Shown piece by piece: positions 40,808-49,874 of a stretch of DNA of 64,000 bases. The DNA comes from Streptomyces sp. NBC_00341 (GTDB taxonomy: Bacteria; Actinomycetota; Actinomycetes; Streptomycetales; Streptomycetaceae), in contig NZ_CP108002.1 in NCBI RefSeq assembly GCF_041435055.1, forward strand, positions 806,001 to 870,000. Reading direction: 5' to 3'. The translations under genes and the position numbers were made by a program. Each line of letters begins with the position of its first letter. The first letter of the stretch is position 1. The notes under the pieces were generated by a model, which was given only the letters and a program-made list of their open reading frames with translations, did not search any database and was not told the origin of the DNA.

Positions 40808-42594
40808 CGGCCGGCTCCGGGACGGCGGACCGGGCCCTGCCCGTCGCCGGACCACGCCTGGTCCGCCTGGCCGCGCTCCGGCTGATCCGGCTGGACGGCC
40901 GCGCCTTCGCCGCCATGACCGCGCTCAACGCCCTCGCCGCGGCTGCCGGGCTCGTCGGCCCGTGGCTGCTCGGGCGCATCATCGACGAGGTCCGGGCGGG
41001 CGGCGGGGTGGCCGAGGTGGACCGCCTCGCGCTGACCATCCTCGTCTTCGCCGTGGCGCAGCTGCTGCTGGTCCGCTACGCCGGGCTCGTCGCGCACCGC
41101 TTCGGTGAACGGACCCTGGCCCGTATCCGGGAACAGTTCGCCGAACGGGCGCTCGCACTGCCCGCCACGGCCGTCGAGCGGGCCGGCACCGGAGACCTGA
41201 TGACCCGCGGCACCACGGATGTCGCCGCGGTCGGCGCCACCCTCCGGAACTCCGGTCCTGAGGTCCTCGTCGCGGGGGTCCAGGCGCTGTTCATCCTCGG
41301 CGCGGTCTTCGTCCTCGATCCGCTGCTCGGCGCCTGCGGGGTGCTGGGCCTGCTCGGCATCCGGTTCGCCGCCCGCTGGTACCTGCGCCGGGCGCTCACC
41401 GCGTACCTGGCGGAGGGAGCCGCCAACTCGGAGCTCGCGGAGCAGCTCGCCGCCACCGCCGCGGGCGCCCGCACCGTCGAGGCCCTGGGGCTTCAGCGGC
41501 GCCGGATCGCGGAATGCCGGGAGAGCACCGAGAAGTGCCGGCGCACCCGGACCCGGACGCTGTTCCTGCGCAGTGTGCTCTTCCCTGCCGTGGACATCTC
41601 CTACGTCATCCCGGTGGCCGGTGTCCTGCTGATCGGCGGCGTACTGCACGACCACGGGGCGATGAGCCTCGGCGCGGTCGTCGCCTCCGCGCTGTACCTG
41701 CGTCAGCTGTCCCAGCCCCTGGACGTCATCCTCCAGCAGATGGAGCAGCTCCAGAGCAGCGGCGCCTCGTTCGCGCGGGTGGAGGGGATCGGCACGGCGG
41801 CACAGGCCCTGTCGGCCGTCTCTCCCGCACCGGCTGCCTCTCCCGCACCGGTCCACGACGTGATCGAGGTGGCCGGGGCGCGCTACGCCTACGACGACGG
41901 GGACGACGTCCTGCACGGAGTCGACCTGACGGTCAGGCCCGGCGAGCGACTGGTGATCGTCGGCCCCTCCGGCGCGGGCAAGACCACCCTGGGCAGACTC
42001 CTGGCGGGCATGGACGCACCGCACACCGGCTCGGTGACGGTGGGCCGGGTCCCGGTGGCCGGTCTGGACCCCGGCCGGCTGCGCCGGCACGTCGTCCTGG
42101 TCGCCCAGGAGCACCACGTGTTCCTGGGCACGGTCCGGGAGAACCTGCGGATCGCCGCGGCCGACGCCACCGACGCGGAGCTGCGCGCGGCGCTCGCCGC
42201 CGTCGGCGCCGAGTGGGCCGAGGAGCTGCCGGACGGCCTGGACACCGATCTGGGCCACGGCGGGCACCGGCCGGACGGGGCCAGGGCGCAGCAGCTCGCC
42301 CTGGCGCGGGTGGTACTGGCCGACCCGCACACACTGATCCTCGACGAGGCCACCGCGCTGCTGGACCCGAGGACGGCCCGGCACACGGAGCGCGCGCTGG
42401 CCGCCGTGCTGGAGGGCCGGACGGTCGTGGCCATCGCGCACCGGCTGCAGTCGGCCCACGACGCGGACCGGGTGGCGGTGATGGAGGACGGCCGGATCAC
42501 CGAGCTCGGCACCCACGACGATCTCGTCGCGGCCGGCGGCGCGTACGCCGCGCTCTGGCGTTCGTGGCACGGCGGGCGGCCGCCCTCGTCCTGA
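40804..42594 (+). CDS. ABC exporter half, pair 2 subunit B (degenerate signature)
   Basis: A 596-residue half transporter with an intact Walker A (GPSGAGKTTLGRLLAG, ~386) and Walker B LILDEATALLD (~511) with catalytic Glu, but a signature replaced by HRPDGARAQQLALARVV (~488). The membrane domain covers ~30-330, and a Pro/Ala-rich linker (SPAPAASPAP) precedes the NBD. It should dimerise with the upstream subunit to give one active and one dead ATP site. It ends 12 nt before the convergent MetF-like gene. Confidence 0.9.
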   Translation: MTAGSGTADRALPVAGPRLVRLAALRLIRLDGRAFAAMTALNALAAAAGLVGPWLLGRIIDEVRAGGGVAEVDRLALTILVFAVAQLLLVRYAGLVAHRFGERTLARIREQFAERALALPATAVERAGTGDLMTRGTTDVAAVGATLRNSGPEVLVAGVQALFILGAVFVLDPLLGACGVLGLLGIRFAARWYLRRALTAYLAEGAANSELAEQLAATAAGARTVEALGLQRRRIAECRESTEKCRRTRTRTLFLRSVLFPAVDISYVIPVAGVLLIGGVLHDHGAMSLGAVVASALYLRQLSQPLDVILQQMEQLQSSGASFARVEGIGTAAQALSAVSPAPAASPAPVHDVIEVAGARYAYDDGDDVLHGVDLTVRPGERLVIVGPSGAGKTTLGRLLAGMDAPHTGSVTVGRVPVAGLDPGRLRRHVVLVAQEHHVFLGTVRENLRIAAADATDAELRAALAAVGAEWAEELPDGLDTDLGHGGHRPDGARAQQLALARVVLADPHTLILDEATALLDPRTARHTERALAAVLEGRTVVAIAHRLQSAHDADRVAVMEDGRITELGTHDDLVAAGGAYAALWRSWHGGRPPSS

Positions 42595-42606
42595 AACGGA
42601 CGGTGG

Positions 42607-43479
42607 TCAGCCGCCCGCGCCGGCCCGGAATTCGGTGACCCACCGCGACGTGGCCCCGATCCCGCCGAAGGTGTAGAAGTGCAGCTTGAGGACGCCGTGG
42701 CGGCGGGCGTCGTACCCCTCGGCCAGGGCACGGATGAAGCGGTCGGGGCCGGCCGTGCCCATCAGGTTGGTGAGCGAGAATCCGTACTTCTTCGCGATGG
42801 ACGTGCTCGTGCCGACGCCGAAGCGCGTGGCGTACGTCATCAGCCGCTTGATTCCGGCGGGGCCCGGGATCCCGACGCGCACGGGTGCGTCGATGCCCCG
42901 TTTCCGTACCGCCTCGACCCAGGCGAGGACCGGGTCGGCGTCGAAGCCGAACTGGGTGATGACGTCGCCGGACAGGCCCTGCCGGGCGAGGGCGGTGGTC
43001 TTGTCCTCGATCGCGGACCAGAGCGCGGGGCCCGCGATGGCCGGGTGGCCCTCGGGGTATCCGCCGATGCCGACGTGCCGTACGCCGTAGGACTGGAGCA
43101 GCCCGGACCGGATGAGCGCGAGGGAGTCGTCGTAGGGGCCGTGGGGCGTGGCCGGGTCGCCGCCGATGACCAGGACGTTGTCGGCCGTGCCGTCGGAGCG
43201 GAGGGCTGCGAGGAGTTCTTCCAGTTCCGGCCGGGAGCGCAGCCGGCGGGCCGCTACGTGCGGGACCGGGACGTAGCCGAGCCGCCGGACGGCGCGGGCC
43301 GCGGACAGCCGGGTGTCCAGGTCCTCGCTGCCGAGGAAGGTGATGTTGATCCGGGTGCCGGCCGGGATGCGGTCGCGGGCCGCTTCGAGATTGGGGACGT
43401 CCTTGCCGGTCATCTCCAGGGAGAAGTCGTCGAGCAGCGGGGCGACGGCTGGGGCGGTGGCCGTGGAGAGGGAATCCAT
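42607..43479 (-). CDS. Methylenetetrahydrofolate reductase-like protein
   Basis: A 290-residue protein of the MTHFR family (TIM barrel, FAD). It shows FSLEMTGKDVPNLEAARDRI at the first strand (Glu equivalent to the catalytic one), NITFLGSEDLDTRLSAARAV, VPHVAARRL, NVLVIGGDPATPHGPYDDSLALI, VGIGGYPEGHP and TQFGFDADPVLAWV, then PVRVGIPGPAG. These positions match MetF (GD and GYPEGHP motifs), although the N-terminal SFEFFPPK form of canonical MetF is altered. It may reduce methylene-THF, or act in one-carbon metabolism of demethylated aromatics or glycine betaine. It stands alone, with GAGGAGCAC before the ATG. Confidence 0.82.
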   Translation of the reverse strand: MDSLSTATAPAVAPLLDDFSLEMTGKDVPNLEAARDRIPAGTRINITFLGSEDLDTRLSAARAVRRLGYVPVPHVAARRLRSRPELEELLAALRSDGTADNVLVIGGDPATPHGPYDDSLALIRSGLLQSYGVRHVGIGGYPEGHPAIAGPALWSAIEDKTTALARQGLSGDVITQFGFDADPVLAWVEAVRKRGIDAPVRVGIPGPAGIKRLMTYATRFGVGTSTSIAKKYGFSLTNLMGTAGPDRFIRALAEGYDARRHGVLKLHFYTFGGIGATSRWVTEFRAGAGG

Positions 43480-43529
43480 CGTGCTCCTCGTTCGTGCGGT
43501 TCTCCCTTGACCACAAGTCTGCCGGTAGC

Positions 43530-43570
43530 GCCCGACGCGCCACCGGGAGGCCCCCGGTGGCGCGTCGGGC
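43530..43570 (-). terminator. Terminator of the MFS exporter gene
   Basis: A perfect 18-bp stem (43530-43547 with 43553-43570) with a 5-nt loop, 16 nt past the stop of the minus-strand MFS gene and 51 nt before the MetF-like start. Confidence 0.85.
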
Positions 43571-43585
43571 GTGGGCGCCCGTCCG

Positions 43586-45175
43586 TCAGCCCACGTGGGC
43601 CTGCGCGACGGCGGGCGCGCCGCTGGAGGAGGCCGCGACGGTGGAGGCCCCGCGCGGGCGGCGCAGGAGGACCGCGGAGACCAGGGCGGCCAGCAGGGTG
43701 AGGGCGGCGGCGACGATCAGGCAGAGGCGTAGGCCGTCGAGGAAGGCGTCGCCCACGGCGCTCAGGGCCGGGCCCGTGGCGGCGCCCAGGTGCATTCCGG
43801 CGACCGCGCCGAGTCCGCCCGAGCGGGCGGTCTCGGTGATGCCCTGACCGGCGGCCCCGGTGATCCCGGCGTCCGCGAGGTGCGCGGGGAAGGTGTCGAG
43901 GGCGCGGGCGGTGAGGAGGGCGCCCAGGACGGCGGGGCCGAGTGCCCCTCCGACCTGCCGGAAGGCGTTGTTGCCGGCTGCGGCCATGCCCGCCAGGTGA
44001 CCGGGCACGGAGGCGACGGCGGTGGCGGTCATGGGTGTCAGGACGCCGCCCATGCCCAGGCCCAGCAGCGCCAGCCGCCAGGCGATGGAGGCGAACGAGG
44101 TGTCGGCGTCGACGGTGGTCAGCGAGAGCAGGGAGCCGGTGACGACGAGCAGTCCGGCGGTGATCAGGACGCGGGCGGGCACCCGGTGCATCAGCCGGCC
44201 GACGGGAGCGCCCGCGACGATGGCGGTGCCGGTGACCATGAGGAGCCGCCAGCCCGCCTGGAGGGTGTCGAGCTGCTGCACCAGGCCGAAGTAGAGGCTC
44301 AGGAGGAAGAAGAAGCCGATCAGCGCCAGGAAGGTGATCATCGCGACGAGGGTGGTCGCGGTGAACGCGGGGCTGCGAAACAGCGCCAGGTCCAGCATCG
44401 GGCTGTCGCTGCGACGCTCTGCCAGGACGAAGGCGACGGCGCCGGCCACCGCGACGAGCAGCGCCACCAGGACCCGGGTGTCGGTGAACGATCCGGCGCC
44501 GCCCTCGATCACGCCGTATACCAGCGCGGTGATCGCGGACGCGGCGGTGATCTGGCCCGGCCAGTCCAGCCGCCGCCCGTGCGGGGCGCGCGAGTCGGTC
44601 AGCAGCCGCGCGGCGACCGCCATCGCGACGAGCGAGACGGGGATGACCAGGAGATAGATCCACCGCCAGGCGGCGTGCTCCAGGACGACTCCGGCGATCA
44701 GCGGTCCGACGGCCAGCGCCAGCAGGAGCGAGGTGGCCCAGAGGCCGATGAACTTGCCGCGCTCCCGGTGGTCGGGCACCGCGTGGCTGATCAGGGCCAG
44801 TGTGGTGGGCAGCAGCGCGGCCGCGCCGAGTCCGGCGAGTGCCTGACCGGCCCACAGCAGCTCGATCGACGGGGCGGTCAGGGCGACGGCGGCACCGACG
44901 GCGGAGGACGCCAGCCCCGCCTGGAAGACCTTCTTGCGCCCGTGGACCTCTCCGAACACTCCGGCGGTCAGGATGAACGCGGCCATCGGCAGGACGAACG
45001 CGTCCTGGACCCACGCCAGCTGGGCCGTCGACGCGCCGAGTGCCGCCTGGATGGCGGGCAGGCTCACGGAGACGGTGGTCACCGGCAAGTAGGCGACGAA
45101 TACGCCCAGGCAGGCCATGGCGAGCGTGGCCGCCCGCCGGTCGGCCGGCCCGCTCGCCGAGGGTGTGACGTTCAC
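43586..45175 (-). CDS. MFS exporter, DHA2 family (14 TM)
   Basis: A 529-residue transporter with about 14 membrane segments, of the EmrB/QacA drug:H+ antiporter type. The motif A region reads GVFGEVHGRKKVFQAGL (~72-88), and the long segment GLWATSLLLALAVGPLIAGVVL matches motif C of proton antiporters. A polar Ala/Ser tail ends the protein. The GTG at 45175 has AAGGAG 7 nt upstream and yields the usual N-terminus. An Lrp/AsnC-type regulator is divergent 163 nt away, so expression is likely induced by an amino acid or related small molecule. It is followed by a strong terminator. Confidence 0.9.
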   Translation of the reverse strand: MNVTPSASGPADRRAATLAMACLGVFVAYLPVTTVSVSLPAIQAALGASTAQLAWVQDAFVLPMAAFILTAGVFGEVHGRKKVFQAGLASSAVGAAVALTAPSIELLWAGQALAGLGAAALLPTTLALISHAVPDHRERGKFIGLWATSLLLALAVGPLIAGVVLEHAAWRWIYLLVIPVSLVAMAVAARLLTDSRAPHGRRLDWPGQITAASAITALVYGVIEGGAGSFTDTRVLVALLVAVAGAVAFVLAERRSDSPMLDLALFRSPAFTATTLVAMITFLALIGFFFLLSLYFGLVQQLDTLQAGWRLLMVTGTAIVAGAPVGRLMHRVPARVLITAGLLVVTGSLLSLTTVDADTSFASIAWRLALLGLGMGGVLTPMTATAVASVPGHLAGMAAAGNNAFRQVGGALGPAVLGALLTARALDTFPAHLADAGITGAAGQGITETARSGGLGAVAGMHLGAATGPALSAVGDAFLDGLRLCLIVAAALTLLAALVSAVLLRRPRGASTVAASSSGAPAVAQAHVG

Positions 45176-45338
45176 GGATGTACTCCTTGGCGGCGCTCGG
45201 CGCCGCGGTTGATGTTCAGCGGGGCCCGTCCGCCCCGGTCGCCAGCATCGGTGACATCGGCCGGAATCAACGAAGCGCATGCTCGGACCGGACCGAAACC
45301 TCCACCCTCTCGGCGCCTCATGGCAGACTTCCACCGTG

Positions 45339-46331
45339 ATGGACGCATTGGACATGCAGATCCTCCGCACACTCCAGTGCGCGCCGAGGGCCCCGTTCCG
45401 GCTCATCGGTGAGGTGAACGGGGTGTCGGAGCAGACCGCGGCCCGCCGCTACCACGCCCTGCGCCGCAGCGGGGTGATGCGGGTCGTGGGCCTGGTCGAC
45501 CCCGCCGTGTACGGGGAGGCGCGGTGGGTCGCGCGCATCCGCTGCCGCCCCGACCGGGTCGGTCCGCTGGCCGACTCCCTCACCCGGCGTCCCGACATCG
45601 CCTACGCGAGCATCGCCTCGGGCGGTTCGGAGATCATCTGCGTCATCCGCTCGCCGCTGGACACCCAGCGCGAGGACATGCTGCTCCAGCAGCTGCCCAG
45701 GTCAGCGGCCGTGCTCGACCTGAGTATCGATCTGCTCATCCACCCCTTCGACACCCCCGGCACGTCCGGGTGGACCGGCTACGGCGGGCATCTCACGCCC
45801 GAGCAGGAGGAACGGCTGACCGGCGGCCCGTCCCCCGCCCCGGCCGGCCCTCCGCTGCCCCCGGACGCCGAGGACGCCCCGCTGCTCGCCGCTCTCGCGG
45901 AGGACGGCCGTACCTCGCACACGCGGCTGGCCGAGGTCACCGGCTGGTCCAAGGGCCGCGTCGCACGCCGCCTGGAGTCCCTGGAGTCGTCCGGCGCCCT
46001 GTCGTACGACATCGATCTGCTGCCCGAGCGCCTCGGCTATCGCCTCAACGCGACTCTGTGGCTGCGCGTCGCCCCGGCCCGCCTGGAACGGACCGGACAC
46101 GAGATCGCCGGGCACGAGGAGGTCGCGTTCGCCGGTGCCACCAGCGGCGACCACAACGTGATGGCCATCGTCACCTGCCGGGACGCCCAGGACTTCTACC
46201 GCTATCTGACCACCCGCCTCGCGGCGGTGCCGGGCGTCGACGCCTACGGGGTCAGCATCCGGGCCCGGCGCCTCAAGCAGGCCGCCTCACTGATCTCCCA
46301 CGGCCGCCTGGTGCATCCCGTGCCCGGATAG
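45339..46331 (+). CDS. Lrp/AsnC family regulator, double module
   Basis: A 330-residue protein with two Lrp/AsnC units in tandem. Unit 1: HTH MDALDMQILRTLQCAPRAPF, GVSEQTAARRYHALRRSGVMRVVGLVDP and a RAM-like domain. Unit 2 begins near residue 190 with DAPLLAALAEDGRTSHTRLA, TGWSKGRVARRLESLESSGALSYDIDLLP and a second ligand domain. Duplicated Lrp proteins are frequent in streptomycetes. The ATG at 45339 overlaps a GTG at 45336 and has no ribosome site, consistent with leaderless translation. It is divergent to the MFS exporter and likely controls it. Confidence 0.87.
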   Translation: MDALDMQILRTLQCAPRAPFRLIGEVNGVSEQTAARRYHALRRSGVMRVVGLVDPAVYGEARWVARIRCRPDRVGPLADSLTRRPDIAYASIASGGSEIICVIRSPLDTQREDMLLQQLPRSAAVLDLSIDLLIHPFDTPGTSGWTGYGGHLTPEQEERLTGGPSPAPAGPPLPPDAEDAPLLAALAEDGRTSHTRLAEVTGWSKGRVARRLESLESSGALSYDIDLLPERLGYRLNATLWLRVAPARLERTGHEIAGHEEVAFAGATSGDHNVMAIVTCRDAQDFYRYLTTRLAAVPGVDAYGVSIRARRLKQAASLISHGRLVHPVPG

Positions 46332-46340
46332 AGCCGGGCG

Positions 46341-47132
46341 TCAGATGACGTTCATCGCGGCCGCTGCGCCCACTCCCCCGAGCACCATGAACACCGGCAT
46401 CAGCACCTTCAGTTCCACCCAGCTGCCGGCCCGGAAGCGCATGAACTTCGGCGGGCCGATCGGGTACCAGCGCTTGCGGCCCACCGGTATCGGCCAGAGG
46501 ATCGGGCAGCCGGAGACGGTCAGCGCGTCCCCGATGTCGTGGACGAGAGCGCCCAGCACGATCGGCAGCCCCAGCCACAGGTACTCCTGGCCGGGGGCCT
46601 CGAAGAGCCAGCCCGCCCCGTTGCCCGGCTTGTCCAGGACGCCGGCGAGAATCCACGCGCTGGTCGCGCCGAGCAGCCACACCAGGACGTCGCTGGAGAC
46701 CCGGGCGGCCCGCCAGAGCAGCCCCTCGACGGCGAGCACCAGGTGGACGAAGAGGATCGCCAGCACCGCCCAGCGGCCGCCGGTGATGGCGGCGGCGGAG
46801 GCGCCGGCACCTATCAGCACCGCCCACAGCCAGGTGTGGGTGAGGGTCCGGTGGCCGCCGTTGCGGTTCGAGTCGCCCCGCATCTTCGTCGCCTTGTAGA
46901 CGGCGTGCGACAGCTTGTCGACGATCTCGCAGAGGCCGCGGGAGACCGGCCCGAAGGCGCGTGAGATGGTCGCGGACTTGTGGTCCAGGTCCGGTGCCAG
47001 CGCGGCGCCGGCGGTGATCAGCGCGCCGACGACCAGGACTGGCCACGGCATGGTGTGTCCCGCGGCTGCCGCAGCCGCGCCCACCCCCAGCCAGGCCGCC
47101 GCCCCTGACAGAGAGTGTGCCGGTCCCATCAT
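46341..47132 (-). CDS. YdjM-like membrane-bound metal-dependent hydrolase
   Basis: A 263-residue membrane protein of the YdjM/LexA-binding inner-membrane hydrolase family. It has four to six membrane segments and the metal-site pattern: an N-terminal His (GPAHSLSGA), APDLDHKSATISR, NRNGGHRTLTHTWLW and a later acidic helix (LVHDIGDALTVSGC). The family is named after an E. coli LexA-regulated gene; a phospholipase-like activity is suspected but not shown. It converges with the Lrp gene, 9 nt apart, and is divergent to the helicase. Confidence 0.86.
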   Translation of the reverse strand: MMGPAHSLSGAAAWLGVGAAAAAAGHTMPWPVLVVGALITAGAALAPDLDHKSATISRAFGPVSRGLCEIVDKLSHAVYKATKMRGDSNRNGGHRTLTHTWLWAVLIGAGASAAAITGGRWAVLAILFVHLVLAVEGLLWRAARVSSDVLVWLLGATSAWILAGVLDKPGNGAGWLFEAPGQEYLWLGLPIVLGALVHDIGDALTVSGCPILWPIPVGRKRWYPIGPPKFMRFRAGSWVELKVLMPVFMVLGGVGAAAAMNVI

Positions 47133-47314
47133 GTCTGTTGCCGCCCCCGTAGGTATTGACCAGTGATGGACAACGCGTGAACGGGTGTCGCCCTGTCCGG
47201 GCGCGGAGCACCGCCGTTGCGCTGTCGTCGAGTTGAGGGGGAAGCGTATCGTCCGTGATCTTCGTGCTGTCGTCCGGTTCCCTCATCCGGGCGGAAGGCA
47301 GGCAAGATGGGGGC

Positions 47315-49828
47315 GTGACCCTAATCGATCAGCTGCCCCCGACCGACGACCCCGACGCCCTCTTCGAGGCATTCTCGTCATGGACCGAGACGCAGGGCAT
47401 CACCCTCTATCCGGCTCAGGAGGAGGCGCTGATCGAGGTGGTCTCCGGGGCCAACGTGATCCTGTCCACCCCCACGGGCTCCGGCAAGAGCCTGGTCGCG
47501 GCCGGTGCGCACTTCGCGGCCCTGGCCCAGGACAAGGTCACCTTCTACACCGCGCCGATCAAGGCGCTGGTCTCGGAAAAGTTCTTCGACCTGTGCAAGC
47601 TGTTCGGCACGGAGAACGTCGGCATGCTCACCGGCGACGCCTCGGTCAACGCCGACGCCCCGGTGATCTGCTGCACGGCCGAGGTGCTGGCCGCCATCGC
47701 CCTGCGTGACGGGAAGTACGCAGACATCGGCCAGGTCGTGATGGACGAGTTCCACTTCTACGCGGAGCAGGACCGCGGCTGGGCCTGGCAGATCCCGATC
47801 CTGGAGCTGCCGCAGGCGCAGTTCGTCCTGATGTCCGCCACCCTCGGTGACGTCAGGATGTTCGAGGAGGACCTGACCCGCCGCACCGGCCGCCCCACCT
47901 CCGTGGTGCGGTCCGCGACGCGTCCGGTCCCGCTCAGTTACGAGTACCGGCTGACGCCCATCACCGAGACCATCACCGAACTGCTCGACACCCGGCAGTC
48001 GCCGGTCTACATCGTGCACTTCACCCAGGCGTCGGCCGTCGAGCGGGCGCAGTCGCTGATGAGCATCAACATGTGCACCAAGGAGGAGAAGGAGAAGATC
48101 GCCGATCTGATCGGCAACTTCCGCTTCACCACCAAGTTCGGCCAGAACCTCTCCCGTTATGTGCGGCACGGCATCGGGGTGCATCACGCGGGCATGCTGC
48201 CGAAGTACCGCAGGCTCGTGGAGAAGCTCGCGCAGGCGGGTCTGCTCAAGGTCATCTGCGGTACGGACACGCTCGGCGTCGGCGTCAACGTCCCCATTCG
48301 CACCGTGCTGTTCACCGCGCTCACCAAGTACGACGGCACCCGGGTGCGTACGCTGCGCGCCCGTGAGTTCCACCAGATCGCCGGCCGCGCCGGGCGGGCG
48401 GGCTTCGACACGGCGGGCTTCGTCGTCGCACAGGCCCCCGAGCACGTCGTCGAGAACGAGAAGCTGGTCAAGAAGGCGGGCGACGACCCGAAGAAGAAGC
48501 GCAAGGTCGTCCGCAAGAAGGCCCCCGAGGGCTTCGTGGCCTGGTCGGAGACGACGTTCGACAAGCTGATCCAGTCCGACCCGGAGCCGCTGACCTCCCG
48601 TTTCCGGGTCACCCACACCATGCTGTTGTCCGTCATCGCGCGTCCCGGCAACGCCTTCGAGGCGATGCGGCACCTGCTGGAGGACAACCACGAGCCGCGC
48701 AAGGCGCAGCTGCGCCACATCCGCCAGGCGATCGCCATCTACCGCTCGCTGCTGGACGGCGGCGTGGTGGAGCGGCTCGAAACCCCGGACGCGGAGGGCC
48801 GCATCGTGCGGCTCACCGTCGATCTCCAGCAGAACTTCGCGCTGAACCAGCCGCTGTCCACGTTCGCGCTCGCCGCGTTCGAGCTGCTGGACGCCGACTC
48901 CCCCTCGTACGCGCTGGACATGGTCTCGGTGGTCGAGTCGACGCTCGACGACCCGCGTCAGATCCTCGCCGCCCAGCAGAACAAGGCGCGCGGCGAGGCG
49001 ATCGGGCAGATGAAGGCCGACGGCATCGAGTACGAGGAGCGGATGGAGCTCCTCCAGGACGTCACGTACCCGAAACCGCTGAGCGAGCTGCTGTGGCACG
49101 CGTACGACGTCTACCGGCAGAGCCACCCGTGGGTCGGTGACCACCCGGTGTCGCCCAAGACGGTGGTCCGTGACATGTACGAACGCGCCATGACGTTCAC
49201 GGAGTTCACCTCTAACTACGAGCTGGCCCGCACCGAGGGCATCGTGCTGCGGTATCTCGCGGGCGCGTACAAGGCGCTGGAGCACACCATCCCGGACGAC
49301 CTCAAGTCCGAGGACCTGGAGGACCTGATCGCCTGGCTCGGTGAGATGGTGCGGCAGGTGGACTCCAGTCTGCTCGACGAGTGGGAGCAGCTCGCCAACC
49401 CCGAGGTGGAGACGGCCGAGCAGGCGCAGGAGCGGGCCGACGAGCTCAAGCCGGTCACGGCGAACGCCCGCGCCTTCCGGGTGCTGGTGCGCAACGCGAT
49501 GTTCCGCCGGGTCGAGCTGGCCGCGCTTGACCGGGTCCGCGATCTCGGTGAGCTGGACGGCGACGCGGGCTGGGACGAGGACGCGTGGGGCGAGGCGATG
49601 GACGCGTACTGGGACGAGCACGAGGAGCTGGGTACCGGTCCCGACGCCCGCGGCCCGAAGCTGCTGAAGATCGACGAGGACGCCGAGCACGGTCTGTGGC
49701 GGGTCCGGCAGACGTTCGCGGACCCGAGCGGCGACCACGACTGGGGCATCAGCGCCGAGGTCGATCTCGCCGCGTCCGACGAGGAGGGCCGGGCGGTGCT
49801 CCGGGTCACCTCCGTGGGCCAGTTGTGA
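47315..49828 (+). CDS. Ski2-like DEAD/DEAH box RNA helicase
   Basis: An 837-residue superfamily 2 helicase. Motif I is STPTGSGKSLVAAG (~50-63), motif II VVMDEFHFYAEQD (DEFH, ~140-152), motif III LMSATLGDV (SAT), motif IV-like SPVYIVHFTQAS, and motif VI HQIAGRAGRAGFD (QxxGRxxR form). A basic KKKRKVVRKKAPEG patch (~388-401) and a long helical C-terminus follow, as in actinobacterial Ski2-like proteins thought to act in RNA decay. The GTG at 47315 sits 6 nt after CAAGAT, a possible -10, so it may be leaderless; a longer in-frame start at 47255 lacks support. No partner gene is beside it. Confidence 0.9.
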   Translation: MTLIDQLPPTDDPDALFEAFSSWTETQGITLYPAQEEALIEVVSGANVILSTPTGSGKSLVAAGAHFAALAQDKVTFYTAPIKALVSEKFFDLCKLFGTENVGMLTGDASVNADAPVICCTAEVLAAIALRDGKYADIGQVVMDEFHFYAEQDRGWAWQIPILELPQAQFVLMSATLGDVRMFEEDLTRRTGRPTSVVRSATRPVPLSYEYRLTPITETITELLDTRQSPVYIVHFTQASAVERAQSLMSINMCTKEEKEKIADLIGNFRFTTKFGQNLSRYVRHGIGVHHAGMLPKYRRLVEKLAQAGLLKVICGTDTLGVGVNVPIRTVLFTALTKYDGTRVRTLRAREFHQIAGRAGRAGFDTAGFVVAQAPEHVVENEKLVKKAGDDPKKKRKVVRKKAPEGFVAWSETTFDKLIQSDPEPLTSRFRVTHTMLLSVIARPGNAFEAMRHLLEDNHEPRKAQLRHIRQAIAIYRSLLDGGVVERLETPDAEGRIVRLTVDLQQNFALNQPLSTFALAAFELLDADSPSYALDMVSVVESTLDDPRQILAAQQNKARGEAIGQMKADGIEYEERMELLQDVTYPKPLSELLWHAYDVYRQSHPWVGDHPVSPKTVVRDMYERAMTFTEFTSNYELARTEGIVLRYLAGAYKALEHTIPDDLKSEDLEDLIAWLGEMVRQVDSSLLDEWEQLANPEVETAEQAQERADELKPVTANARAFRVLVRNAMFRRVELAALDRVRDLGELDGDAGWDEDAWGEAMDAYWDEHEELGTGPDARGPKLLKIDEDAEHGLWRVRQTFADPSGDHDWGISAEVDLAASDEEGRAVLRVTSVGQL

Positions 49829-49874
49829 GCGCGTCCGTACCGCGGGCGGCGTCGCGAGAGTGGAGACGAACAGC

